Source of the DNA: Streptomyces zhaozhouensis
GTDB taxonomy: Bacteria; Actinomycetota; Actinomycetes; Streptomycetales; Streptomycetaceae
Length of the DNA stretch: 64,000 bases
NCBI RefSeq assembly: GCF_900230195.1
Contig: NZ_OCNE01000018.1
Location: forward strand, 62,001-126,000
Direction of reading: 5' to 3'
In this document: positions 25,782-33,616 of the stretch, in pieces
Position numbering within the stretch: the stretch's first letter is position 1
Layout of the letters: the number at the start of each line of letters is the position of its first letter
Translations under genes and position numbers: made by a program
Notes under the pieces: generated by a model
Told to the model about the DNA's origin: nothing
What the model saw: the letters and a program-made list of their open reading frames with translations, nothing else
Database searches by the model: none

Positions 25782-25866
25782 GCGTGCGGGGCCGCCGCCC
25801 CCGAACGGCCCTGACCGGCCACGATACGGTTCCAGTGACGCGCCCCCGGCTGCCCCAAGGTGATAC

Positions 25867-27441
25867 ATGCGACCGACTCTCGCCGCCCTTGTACACCACT
25901 CCGCGCTCCGCCTGCGCGTGCTGGCCGGCGAGGACCGGCTGGACACCGAGGTGCGCTGGGCGCACACCAGCGAGCTGCCCGACCCGACGCCCTATCTGGA
26001 CGGGGGCGAGCTGCTGCTGACGATCGGCCTCAAGCTGTCCGTGGACGACGCGGGGGAGATGCGCCGCTACGTGGAACGGCTGGCCGGGGCGGGCGTGGTC
26101 GGGCTCGGCTTCGGGATCGGCGTCAACCACCCGGCGGTGACACCGGAGTTGCTGGACGCCGTGCGCGAGGTCGGGCTGCCGCTCCTCGAGGTGCCCCGGC
26201 CGACGCCGTTCATCGCGATCTCCAAGGCGGTCTCGGCCGCCATCGCCGCCGAGCAGTACCGCACGGTCACCGCCGGCTTCGCCGCGCAGCGCGAGCTGAC
26301 CAGGGCCGCGCTGGCGCCCGACGGCCCCGAGGCGCTGTTGACCCGGCTGTCCACGCAGGTCAACGGCTGGACCGCGCTCTACGACCGGGCCGGCGCCGTG
26401 ACCGCCGTCGCCCCCGGCTGGGCGGCCAGAAGGGCCGGACTGCTGGCCGACGAGGTCCGCAGGCTGGGGGACCGGCCGGCGCCGGCCAGCACCGTCTGCG
26501 CGGCGCCGGAGGAGGAACGGGACGGCGGCGACCGGGTCGAGCTGCAACTGGTCGGCACGGGGCAGCGCGGCCGCGCCGTGCTGGCCATCGGCACGGAGGC
26601 GCCCCTGGGCGACTCGGGCCGGTACGCGGTGCAGGCCGCCGTCGCGCTGCTGACGCTGGTGACCGAACGCTCCGGTGCCTACCAGCAGGCCGAGTCCCGG
26701 CTGGGCGGTGCGGTGCTGCGGATGCTGCTCAGCGGCGAGCCGGACCACGCCAGGGCGGTCGCCGGGCAGCTCTACGGCGGGCTGCTGGACGCGCCCCTGC
26801 GGGTGCTGGCCGCCGAGGCGGACGAGCCGGAACGGCTGGTCGCCTTCGGACAGCGGCTGGAGGCGGCGGCCGCGCGGGCCGGCGAGGCGGTGCTGGCCGC
26901 GCCCGACGGCGAGGGGTTCGTGCTGCTGCTGGCCGATGGCGGCGGCACCCAGGACGCCTGCGCCAAGCACGCCGAGGCGTCGGAGGGGGTGGTGCTCGGG
27001 CTCTCCGCCCCCACCGGGCTCGCCCACGCCGCGGCGGCCTACCAGCAGGCCAGGGAGGCGCTGCTGGTGGCCAGGCGGCGCGGCAGGGCGCTGGTGGAGC
27101 ACGACGACGTGGCGACCGGTTCGCTGCTGCCGCTGCTGGGTGACGAGGCGGTGCGGGCGTTCGCCGACGGGATGCTGCGCGCGCTGCGCGACCACGACCG
27201 GTCAGGGCGCGGCGACCTGCTGGCCTCGCTGCGGGCCTGGCTCTCCCGGCACGGCCAGTGGGACGCCGCCGCCGCGGAGCTCGGCGTCCACCGGCACACC
27301 CTGCGCTACCGGATGCGGCGGGTCGAGGAGATCCTCGACCGTTCGCTGGACGACCCCGACCTGCGGATGGAGCTGTGGCTCGCGCTCAAGGCCAGCGGCC
27401 TGGCCGCCCCGCCGGGCCCCCGCCACCGGCCCGGCGCGTAA
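25867..27441 (+). CDS. PucR-family transcriptional regulator
   Basis: A 524-residue regulator. An N-terminal PucR domain (LRVLAGEDRLDTEVRWAHTSELPDP... TIGLKL) is followed by a GGDEF-like middle region and a C-terminal HTH_30 domain (WDAAAAELGVHRHTLRYRMRRVEEIL). Family members control purine, GABA or polyamine catabolism. It is followed in the same direction, 195 bp later, by an aldehyde dehydrogenase gene, its likely target. Confidence 0.9.
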   Translation: MRPTLAALVHHSALRLRVLAGEDRLDTEVRWAHTSELPDPTPYLDGGELLLTIGLKLSVDDAGEMRRYVERLAGAGVVGLGFGIGVNHPAVTPELLDAVREVGLPLLEVPRPTPFIAISKAVSAAIAAEQYRTVTAGFAAQRELTRAALAPDGPEALLTRLSTQVNGWTALYDRAGAVTAVAPGWAARRAGLLADEVRRLGDRPAPASTVCAAPEEERDGGDRVELQLVGTGQRGRAVLAIGTEAPLGDSGRYAVQAAVALLTLVTERSGAYQQAESRLGGAVLRMLLSGEPDHARAVAGQLYGGLLDAPLRVLAAEADEPERLVAFGQRLEAAAARAGEAVLAAPDGEGFVLLLADGGGTQDACAKHAEASEGVVLGLSAPTGLAHAAAAYQQAREALLVARRRGRALVEHDDVATGSLLPLLGDEAVRAFADGMLRALRDHDRSGRGDLLASLRAWLSRHGQWDAAAAELGVHRHTLRYRMRRVEEILDRSLDDPDLRMELWLALKASGLAAPPGPRHRPGA

Positions 27442-27636
27442 CGGGGCGCGCGGCGCTCCCCGTTGGCGCGCGCGGTGGTCGGCGCACCGCTACCAAATGG
27501 CGTGTCGGCCCGCCGCGCCGCTACGAAGCGGACAAGGTTCCGCGCGGCGCCGAACCCCTACGGTGGGTGCGGGCGGGCGGCCCGCCGTGGCCCTCGTCCG
27601 CCTGGAAGTCCCCGGAGCTGGGAAGGACGGACCGCG

Positions 27637-29091
27637 ATGACGAAAGCCACATCCCCACAGGCGTTCTGGCTGGCGGGCCGCGCGGCGCGCGGCGAGCACA
27701 CCCTGGAGGTCACCTCCCCCTGGGACGGTCGCACGGTGGGCGTGGTCTCGGTGCCCACCGCCGAGCAGACCGAGGAGGCGGTGGCCGCGGCGGCGCGGGT
27801 CGCGCCGGAGTTCGCCGCGAGCCCGGCCCATGTGCGGGCCGGCGCGCTTGACCACGCGCGGGAGCGGCTGGCCGCGCGCGCCGAGGAGTTGGCCGAGCTG
27901 ATCTCGGCGGAGAACGGCAAGCCCATGAAGTGGGCCACGGTCGAGGTGGCGCGCTGTCTGTCCGTCTTCCGCTGGGCGGCCGACGAGGCGCGGCGTTTCA
28001 ACGGCGGCACCGCGCAGCGGCTGGACGCCGACGCGGGCGGCACCGGCCGGCTGGCGCTGACCCGCCGGGTGCCCTACGGCCCGGTGCTGGGCATCGCGCC
28101 GTTCAACTTCCCGCTCAACCTCTGCGCCCACAAGGTCGCTCCCGCGCTGGCCGCAGGCGCCCCCATCCTGCTCAAGCCGGCGCCCGCGACCCCGCTGTCG
28201 GCGCTGTTGCTCGGCGAGGTGCTGGCCGAGACGGAGCTGCCGGCCGGCGCGTTCAGCGTGCTGCCGGTGCCCAACGACGCGATGCCGGCGCTGGTCCAGG
28301 ACGAGCGGCTGCCGATCATCTCGTTCACGGGCTCGGTCCCGGTCGGCTGGTCCATCAGGGACTCGGTGCCGCGCAAGCGGGTCACGCTGGAGCTGGGCGG
28401 CAACGGCGCCGCCGTCGTGCTCGGCGACTACGGCTCGGACGCCGACCTGGACTGGGCGGCCGGGCGCATCGCGACCTTCGCCAACTACCAGGCGGGGCAG
28501 TCCTGCATCGCGGTCCAGCGGGTGATCGCGGACGCGGCGGTGCACGACCGGCTGGTCGAGCGGCTGGTCGCCGCCGTCGAGGCGCTGGTCACCGGCGACC
28601 CCTCGGACCCGGCGACCGACGTCGGCCCGCTGGTGAGCGAGGACGCGGCGCGGCGGGTGGAGAGCTGGGTCGAGGAGGCGGTCGCCGGCGGCGCGCGGGT
28701 CCTGACCGGCGGCACCAGGGACGGCGCGAGCTACGCGCCGACGGTGCTGGCGAACGTGCCGGCGGACGCGAGGATCGCCTGCGACGAGGTGTTCGGGCCC
28801 GTCGTGTCGGTGACCAGCGTCCCCGACGAGGCCGCCGCGTTCGCCGCCGCCAACGACTCCACGTTCGGCCTCCAGGCCGGGGTCTTCACCCACGACCTCC
28901 AGGCCGCGTTCCGCGCCCACCGGGCGCTGGAGGTCGGCGGCGTGGTCGTCGGCGACGTGCCGTCCTACCGCGCGGACCAGATGCCCTACGGCGGCGTCAA
29001 GCAGTCGGGCGTGGGGCGGGAGGGGGTGCGGTTCGCGATGGAGGACTACACCTACGAGCGGGTGATGGTCCTGACCGGCCTCGACCTCTAG
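27637..29091 (+). CDS. NAD(P)-dependent aldehyde dehydrogenase, possible succinate-semialdehyde dehydrogenase
   Basis: 484 residues with GPVLGIAPFNFPLNLCAHKVAPALAAG, general-base Glu in LELGGNGAAV and the catalytic Cys in YQAGQSCIAVQRV. The tail is MPYGGVKQSGVGREGVRFAMEDYTYERV. The active-site GQSCIAVQRV is shared by the semialdehyde/lactaldehyde dehydrogenase branch. With gabT and a PucR regulator nearby, oxidation of succinic semialdehyde is the likeliest role; a broad aldehyde role is possible. ATG 27637 has GGAAGGA upstream. The 195-bp leader (27442-27636) shows no gene. Confidence 0.82.
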   Translation: MTKATSPQAFWLAGRAARGEHTLEVTSPWDGRTVGVVSVPTAEQTEEAVAAAARVAPEFAASPAHVRAGALDHARERLAARAEELAELISAENGKPMKWATVEVARCLSVFRWAADEARRFNGGTAQRLDADAGGTGRLALTRRVPYGPVLGIAPFNFPLNLCAHKVAPALAAGAPILLKPAPATPLSALLLGEVLAETELPAGAFSVLPVPNDAMPALVQDERLPIISFTGSVPVGWSIRDSVPRKRVTLELGGNGAAVVLGDYGSDADLDWAAGRIATFANYQAGQSCIAVQRVIADAAVHDRLVERLVAAVEALVTGDPSDPATDVGPLVSEDAARRVESWVEEAVAGGARVLTGGTRDGASYAPTVLANVPADARIACDEVFGPVVSVTSVPDEAAAFAAANDSTFGLQAGVFTHDLQAAFRAHRALEVGGVVVGDVPSYRADQMPYGGVKQSGVGREGVRFAMEDYTYERVMVLTGLDL

Positions 29092-29126
29092 CCGCCGGGG
29101 CCTTGCCGGCCTGGGTGGGGTGTCGT

Positions 29127-29228
29127 CCTCGCCCCGGTGGTGGGTTGCTCGCGCCGTTCCCCGCGCCCCTTTGACGCCGGTGGGCGGCTTGGGGGCGCGG
29201 GGAACGGCGCGGTGCATGGGTGGCGGGG
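29127..29228. repeat. Dispersed repeat element with long hairpin (copy A)
   Basis: Left flank CCTCGCCCCGGTGGTGGGT, a perfect 19-bp inverted repeat (GCGCCGTTCCCCGCGCCCC at 29151-29169 with its complement at 29192-29210, 22-nt loop) and right flank GCGCGGTGCATGGGTGGCGG. It sits between convergent genes and may terminate both. The hairpin sequence is of a type I recall as abundant in Streptomyces intergenic regions. A copy of the flanks without the hairpin is at 41409-41454. Confidence 0.8.
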
Positions 29229-29297
29229 ATGAGACGACTACGGTGTCGCACCGGCCGGGTGGGTGGTCGTCCGGGAAGGAGGGAAACCCGTCGGGGG

Positions 29298-30347
29298 CTA
29301 CTTCACCGCCACCACGAGATCCCGGGTGATGGCCTGGTCGACGCGGTGGGCGAAGCCCAGATACGGCTCCGAGTCCCGCACCCGGAAGCCGGACTCGGCC
29401 AGCAGCGCGGTCAGTTCGGAACGCTTCGCGACATGCGTGTTCCAGGAGATGCCGACCGCCCCGCCAGGCCGCAGCAGCCGCGCCCAGACCGGCAGCGCCT
29501 CGGCCAGCAGCGGCAGCGGGCTGCGGCTCAGCGCCGGCCCGCCCGCGTCCCGCCCCCGGCTGCCGTGCTGCACCCCGTAGGGCGCGTCCGTCACGACCAG
29601 GTCGAACGAGCCGGCGGAGAAGAAGTCGCCCGCCGCCGTGGTGTCCGCCTGGACGGCGGTGACGTCGATGGTCTCGCCCGCGCGGTAGCGCTCCTTGTCG
29701 ACGCCGAGCGTGACGGCCATCCGCCGGCCCACCGTGCGGTGGTGGCGCCGGACCGGCCCCACGTCGGCGCGGTGCTTGATCCGGCTGTTCTTCAGCCACT
29801 GCCGGAAGAAGTTCTGGTAGGCGTCGAAGCTCTTCGCGTCCCGTTCCACCCCCGCCGCGTCCAGCCCGTACATCACCGCCTGGTTGAGCGTGGTGCCCCG
29901 GCCGCAGAGCGGGTCGAGCACCCGCAGCCCGCCGGTGAGCAGCCGCTCGGGGCGGGAGCAGGAGAACGCGGTCACGTTGAGGAGCAGCTTGGTGAAGTCC
30001 TCGTTGGTCTTGCCCACGTACTTCTGGATGGTGATCAGGTCGTCGGGGAACCGGTCGAGCCGCTCCACGGTCACCGGCGTCAGCGTCTCGCCGTTCCGCT
30101 CGAAGAGGGCGTAGAGCCCGGAGAGATTGGCGAGTTGGGCGAGCGCCTCACCCTCCAGGCGGGGCGCGCGGAAGGTCAGATAGCGCACGCCGCCCAGCGT
30201 GCGCTCCTCGACCTCCTCGATCCGCCCGCCGAGCACCGCCTCGTCGAGGACCAGCAGCTCGGCGCGGGTCAGCCGCGCGGACTCCTGGGCGTAGACCCGG
30301 TTGTGCGAGGGGAGAAGGAGAAAGGCGTACTCGTGCGTGGCGTCCAT
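29298..30347 (-). CDS. TRM11-like SAM-dependent RNA/DNA methyltransferase
   Basis: 349 residues. SAM motif I is VLDPLCGRGTTLNQAVMYG and the catalytic loop VVTDAPYGVQHG corresponds to the DPPY-like motif of amino-methylating N2-guanine or N6-adenine enzymes. The N-terminal ~120 residues look like the accessory RNA-binding part of TRM11/UPF0020 proteins. No restriction endonuclease is adjacent, so a tRNA or rRNA base methyltransferase is more likely than a restriction enzyme partner. Confidence 0.75.
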   Translation of the reverse strand: MDATHEYAFLLLPSHNRVYAQESARLTRAELLVLDEAVLGGRIEEVEERTLGGVRYLTFRAPRLEGEALAQLANLSGLYALFERNGETLTPVTVERLDRFPDDLITIQKYVGKTNEDFTKLLLNVTAFSCSRPERLLTGGLRVLDPLCGRGTTLNQAVMYGLDAAGVERDAKSFDAYQNFFRQWLKNSRIKHRADVGPVRRHHRTVGRRMAVTLGVDKERYRAGETIDVTAVQADTTAAGDFFSAGSFDLVVTDAPYGVQHGSRGRDAGGPALSRSPLPLLAEALPVWARLLRPGGAVGISWNTHVAKRSELTALLAESGFRVRDSEPYLGFAHRVDQAITRDLVVAVK

Positions 30348-30376
30348 CGCCGCGCACTCTATCCGGACCCGCCCGG

Positions 30377-33229
30377 TCAGCCGAACTCCAGCCTGCCCAC
30401 CCGCACCGGGCCCGCCAGCGTGAGGCGCAGCCCGGTCACCCCGGCCACCGGCCGGGGCAGCCTCAGGAGCACCGGCCGGTAGGCGTAGCGGTCGGTGCCG
30501 GCGGGCACCTCGGCCGTGGCCTCGACACCGCCCAGCTCAGCCGTCACCGCGCTGCCCGCGCCGGTGGCGGCCGCGTGGACGGTCAGCACGGCGACGCCGT
30601 CGCCCAGGTCGCAGCCGTGGTAGCGGAGTTCGGCGGTGCCACCGCCGCCGCGCGGCGCGACCGCGTCCCCCTCGCGCGGGGTGAGGTCGACCAGCTCAGC
30701 GCCCGCCACCTCGTCGAAGTCGGCGGCGCGCAGCCCGCGCCTGAGGACCGGGCGCGGCCCGGCCGGTTCGCCGGCGACCCGCCACCGGGTCGTGCAGCGG
30801 ATGTCCCGGCTGGAGGCCCCGGCCTCGAACCGGTAGTCGCCCGGCGCGGTCGTCCACCGCGCGTGCGCCACGTCCCAGTGCCCGAGCGCCTGGTCGAGCG
30901 GGGCGCGCAGGGTGACGGTCCGCCGTTCGCCCGGTGCCAGGGCCACCCGTGTGAAGGCCACCAACCAGCGGTGCGGCCGCGGGAGCCGGGGGTCGACGGC
31001 GGACGCGTACAACTGCACCACCTCGTCGCCCGCGCGCTCGCCCACGTTGGTCACCGTCAGCCGCGCGACGAACGCCCCCGGCTCCTCCTCGGCCACGGTC
31101 AGCCCGGTCTGCTCGAAGCGGGTGTAGGACAGGCCGTGCCCGAACGGGTAGAGCGGTTCGCCGTCGAAGTACAGATAGGTGGAGCGCGCGGTGATCAGGT
31201 CGTGGTCGCGGATGTCCGGCAGGTCGGCGTCGTGCGCGTACCAGGTCTGCGGCAGCCGCCCGGCCGGCGAGACGTCGCCGGTCAGCACCCGCGCCAGCGC
31301 GGTGCCCGCGGCCTGCCCGCCGTGCGCGGTCCACAGCAGCGCCGGCAGCGCGGCGTCCGCCTCGGGGACGGCGTAGGGGTAGGAGGAGACCAGCGCGAGG
31401 ACGGTGCGCGGGTTGGCCGCGTGCGCCGCGCGCCACAGCGCCTCCTGCGCGGGCGGCAGGGTCAGCGTGGCGCGGTCCTCGGTCTCCCGGCCGTTGATGT
31501 GCGGGTCGTTGCCCAGCACCAGCACCGCCACGTCGGACCCGGCCGCCGCCTCGGCGACCGCGAGGACGCCGTCGGACACCGTCTCCACCCGGAACTCCGT
31601 GCCGGGTTCCCCGGGCGCGGCAACCTTCAGGCCCTCGGCGGCGACCACCACCGGCTGACCGCTCGCTCGATGGACCAGGAGGTGGCCTTCGCCGTGGGGC
31701 ACCGGAGTGAAGACCTCCCGCACCACCCAGCCGCCCGGCTGGTCCGCCGAGGCGCGCACCCACCCGTCCTCGGCCACGGACAGATACCTTCCGTCCGGGG
31801 CCGCGAGCGTCCACGCCCCGCCGCCCCAGTCGGTCAGCCGCAGCTCGGTGGCGGCGGCCAGGGGCCCGACGGTCAGCGGCGGCAGGTCGGTGCGGCCTGG
31901 CAGCAGCGCCGGGTCGAGCGCGCCGGCGGACGCCGGGCTCGCGACCGCCGGCGCGTGCGCCTGAGGCACGCTCACCCAGGAGTCGCCGGCGCGCAGCCGC
32001 ACCAGGTCGGCACCGTCCTCCCAGGTCACCCGGTCGATCGCCGGGTGGTCGCGCAGCCCGTCCAGCGGGCTGGCCCGGTGCAGCGGCTCGCCGCTGTACC
32101 AGTCGAGCTTCATCTCGTCGGCCAGCGGCCCGAGCACCGCCACCGTGCTGCCGGGCGCCAGCGGCAGCAGCCCGTCGTTGCGCAGCAGCACCACGGCCTG
32201 CTCGGCGGCCCGCAGCGCCAACTCCCGGTGTGCGGCGGTGTCGTGGGCCGCCTCGGCGGGGAACGGGTCGAGCTCCGGGTCGAACTCGCCCAGCCGGAAC
32301 CGCGTCGCCAGCAGCCGGCCGGCCGCGCGGTCGACGTCCGCCTCGTCGATCAACCCCCGCTCCAGCGCCTCGGTCAGCCGCGCCACCGTCGGCCCCGAGT
32401 CCTCGCCGTGGTCGGTGAAGCTGTCCACGCCGGCCCGCAGCGCGGCGGCCAACCCGGCGGCGTGGTCGGGGAGATACCCCTGGGTGCCGGCGATGTTGGA
32501 GGGCGCCCCCGCGTCCGAGCAGACCAGCAGCGGCGCCGCGCTCCAGCCGCGCGCCTCGTCCAGCAGCGGGGAGAGGTGGTTGGGGCGGCCGTTGACCAGG
32601 TTGTACGCGGGCATCAGCCCCACCGCGCCGCCCGCGCGCAGCGGTTCGGCGAACGCGGGCATCTCGTACTCGCGCAGCACCCGCGCCCGCACGGAGGTGC
32701 TGGCGGTGTCCCGGTCGACCTCGTGGTTGTGGGCGATCCAGTGCTTGAGCACGGGCGCGGTGCGCAGATAGGTCGGGTGGTCGCCGGCCAGTCCCCGGGT
32801 GTAGGCGGTGGCCAGCCCTGCGGTGAGCAGCGGGTCCTCCGCGTACCCCTCCTCGTTGCGGCCCCACAGCGGGTGGCGCAGCAGGTTGACGGTGGGGGAC
32901 CACACGTTGAGCCCCACCCGGGGGTCGGCCGCGCGCATCGCCCTGACCTCGCGGCCGACGGCCTCGCCGACCCGGTGGACCAGCTCCGCGTTCCAGCTCG
33001 CGCCGAGGCCGACGGCCTGCGGGAAGACCGTGGCGCCGCCCATCCAGGCGACGCCGTGCAGCGCCTCCTGCCCGGTGCGGAACGCGGCGAGCCCGAGCCG
33101 CTCGACGGCCGGCGCGTACTGGTGCAGCAGCGCGACCCGCTCGGGCAGCGTGAGACGGCCCAGCAGGTCGGCGACGCGCCGCTCGACGGAGAGCGCGGGG
33201 TCCCGGAACGGCGGTCGCTGGGCAGTCAC
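30377..33229 (-). CDS. Glycoside hydrolase family 3 protein (beta-glucosidase/beta-xylosidase type)
   Basis: 950 residues without a signal peptide, so cytosolic. The (beta/alpha)8 domain carries NVWSPTVNLLRHPLWGRNEEGYAEDP, KHWIAHNHEVDRDT and the nucleophile Asp239 in LVCSDAGAPSN. The second domain has VVLLRNDGLLPL and GRETEDRATL. A region with a beta-trefoil or fascin-like look (WGGGAWTLAAPDGRYLSV) is inserted between, and a fibronectin-III-like domain follows (PFGHGLSYTRF). The C-terminal ~120 residues resemble a beta-sandwich carbohydrate-binding module. GTG 33229 has AAGGA upstream. A LacI-type operator lies in the leader region, linking it to the neighbouring sugar transporter and glycosidases. 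Confidence 0.88.
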   Translation of the reverse strand: MTAQRPPFRDPALSVERRVADLLGRLTLPERVALLHQYAPAVERLGLAAFRTGQEALHGVAWMGGATVFPQAVGLGASWNAELVHRVGEAVGREVRAMRAADPRVGLNVWSPTVNLLRHPLWGRNEEGYAEDPLLTAGLATAYTRGLAGDHPTYLRTAPVLKHWIAHNHEVDRDTASTSVRARVLREYEMPAFAEPLRAGGAVGLMPAYNLVNGRPNHLSPLLDEARGWSAAPLLVCSDAGAPSNIAGTQGYLPDHAAGLAAALRAGVDSFTDHGEDSGPTVARLTEALERGLIDEADVDRAAGRLLATRFRLGEFDPELDPFPAEAAHDTAAHRELALRAAEQAVVLLRNDGLLPLAPGSTVAVLGPLADEMKLDWYSGEPLHRASPLDGLRDHPAIDRVTWEDGADLVRLRAGDSWVSVPQAHAPAVASPASAGALDPALLPGRTDLPPLTVGPLAAATELRLTDWGGGAWTLAAPDGRYLSVAEDGWVRASADQPGGWVVREVFTPVPHGEGHLLVHRASGQPVVVAAEGLKVAAPGEPGTEFRVETVSDGVLAVAEAAAGSDVAVLVLGNDPHINGRETEDRATLTLPPAQEALWRAAHAANPRTVLALVSSYPYAVPEADAALPALLWTAHGGQAAGTALARVLTGDVSPAGRLPQTWYAHDADLPDIRDHDLITARSTYLYFDGEPLYPFGHGLSYTRFEQTGLTVAEEEPGAFVARLTVTNVGERAGDEVVQLYASAVDPRLPRPHRWLVAFTRVALAPGERRTVTLRAPLDQALGHWDVAHARWTTAPGDYRFEAGASSRDIRCTTRWRVAGEPAGPRPVLRRGLRAADFDEVAGAELVDLTPREGDAVAPRGGGGTAELRYHGCDLGDGVAVLTVHAAATGAGSAVTAELGGVEATAEVPAGTDRYAYRPVLLRLPRPVAGVTGLRLTLAGPVRVGRLEFG

Positions 33230-33242
33230 AGAGGCGTCCTTC

Positions 33243-33278
33243 GGCAGGGGCGGCAGGGGCGGCAGGGGCGGCAGGGGC
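33243..33278. repeat. Four perfect 9-nt tandem repeats in the GH3 gene leader
   Basis: GGCAGGGGC occurs four times back to back, immediately upstream of the GH3 start codon (on its template strand). The transcript would carry four GCCCCTGCC units between the operator and the ribosome site. Confidence 0.9.
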
Positions 33279-33386
33279 GGCCGCCGACCGGCGCGCGCGC
33301 CCCCGCGCACGGCCGGTCGGCGCGTGGCGGAAGGGCGGGCGAGGGCGTGGCGCGGGCAGGGCGACGGCAGGGCGCGGGTGCGGAAT

Positions 33387-33400
33387 TCGAAGCGCTTCGA
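33387..33400. promoter_or_regulatory. LacI-family operator upstream of the GH3 gene
   Basis: Perfect 14-nt dyad TCGAAGCGCTTCGA, 158 bp before the GH3 start. The same sequence occurs at 33558 and one-mismatch forms lie upstream of the lacI-type gene. The central CG step and GAAGCGCTTC core are typical for LacI-family operators. Confidence 0.8.
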
Positions 33401-33466
33401 TGCTCGGTTTGCCGTCCGCCTCGTGTCAAGACCCGTGCTTCGAGCGTCGGTTGCGGAGGGGACTTT

Positions 33467-33480
33467 CTTCAGTACTGAAG
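33467..33480. promoter_or_regulatory. Second, different palindrome in the GH3/binding-protein divergent region
   Basis: Perfect 14-nt dyad CTTCAGTACTGAAG, unusually AT-rich for the window. It lies between the two LacI-type operators and is unrelated to them, so a second regulator is possible. Confidence 0.45.
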
Positions 33481-33518
33481 CCACGGGAGCGGTCCCACAA
33501 CTTTCTCGGAAGCGGGGG

Positions 33519-33547
33519 TTGTGCGCCCCGCTGACGGGTCTTAACCT
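33519..33547 (+). promoter_or_regulatory. Candidate promoter of the glycan transporter operon
   Basis: TTGTGC and TAACCT with 17-bp spacing. The LacI-type operator at 33558-33571 would lie just downstream of the transcription start, a position suited to repression. Confidence 0.4.
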
Positions 33548-33557
33548 CCTCGCAACA

Positions 33558-33571
33558 TCGAAGCGCTTCGA
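33558..33571. promoter_or_regulatory. LacI-family operator upstream of the binding-protein gene
   Basis: Perfect TCGAAGCGCTTCGA, identical to the site at 33387 and centred 171 bp from it, 46 bp before the binding-protein ATG. Confidence 0.82.
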
Positions 33572-33616
33572 CCCGTGCGTGTCAGCGTGGCGCCGAACCC
33601 CTGGAGGGTTTCCGCA

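Noticed and set aside
29298..30347. The methyltransferase as part of a restriction-modification system
   Set aside because: No endonuclease or specificity subunit nearby, and the TDAPYG motif with an N-terminal accessory part fits TRM11-type RNA enzymes better.
33243..33278. Short regular repeats as a possible CRISPR array
   Set aside because: The units are only 9 nt with no spacers; a simple tandem repeat.
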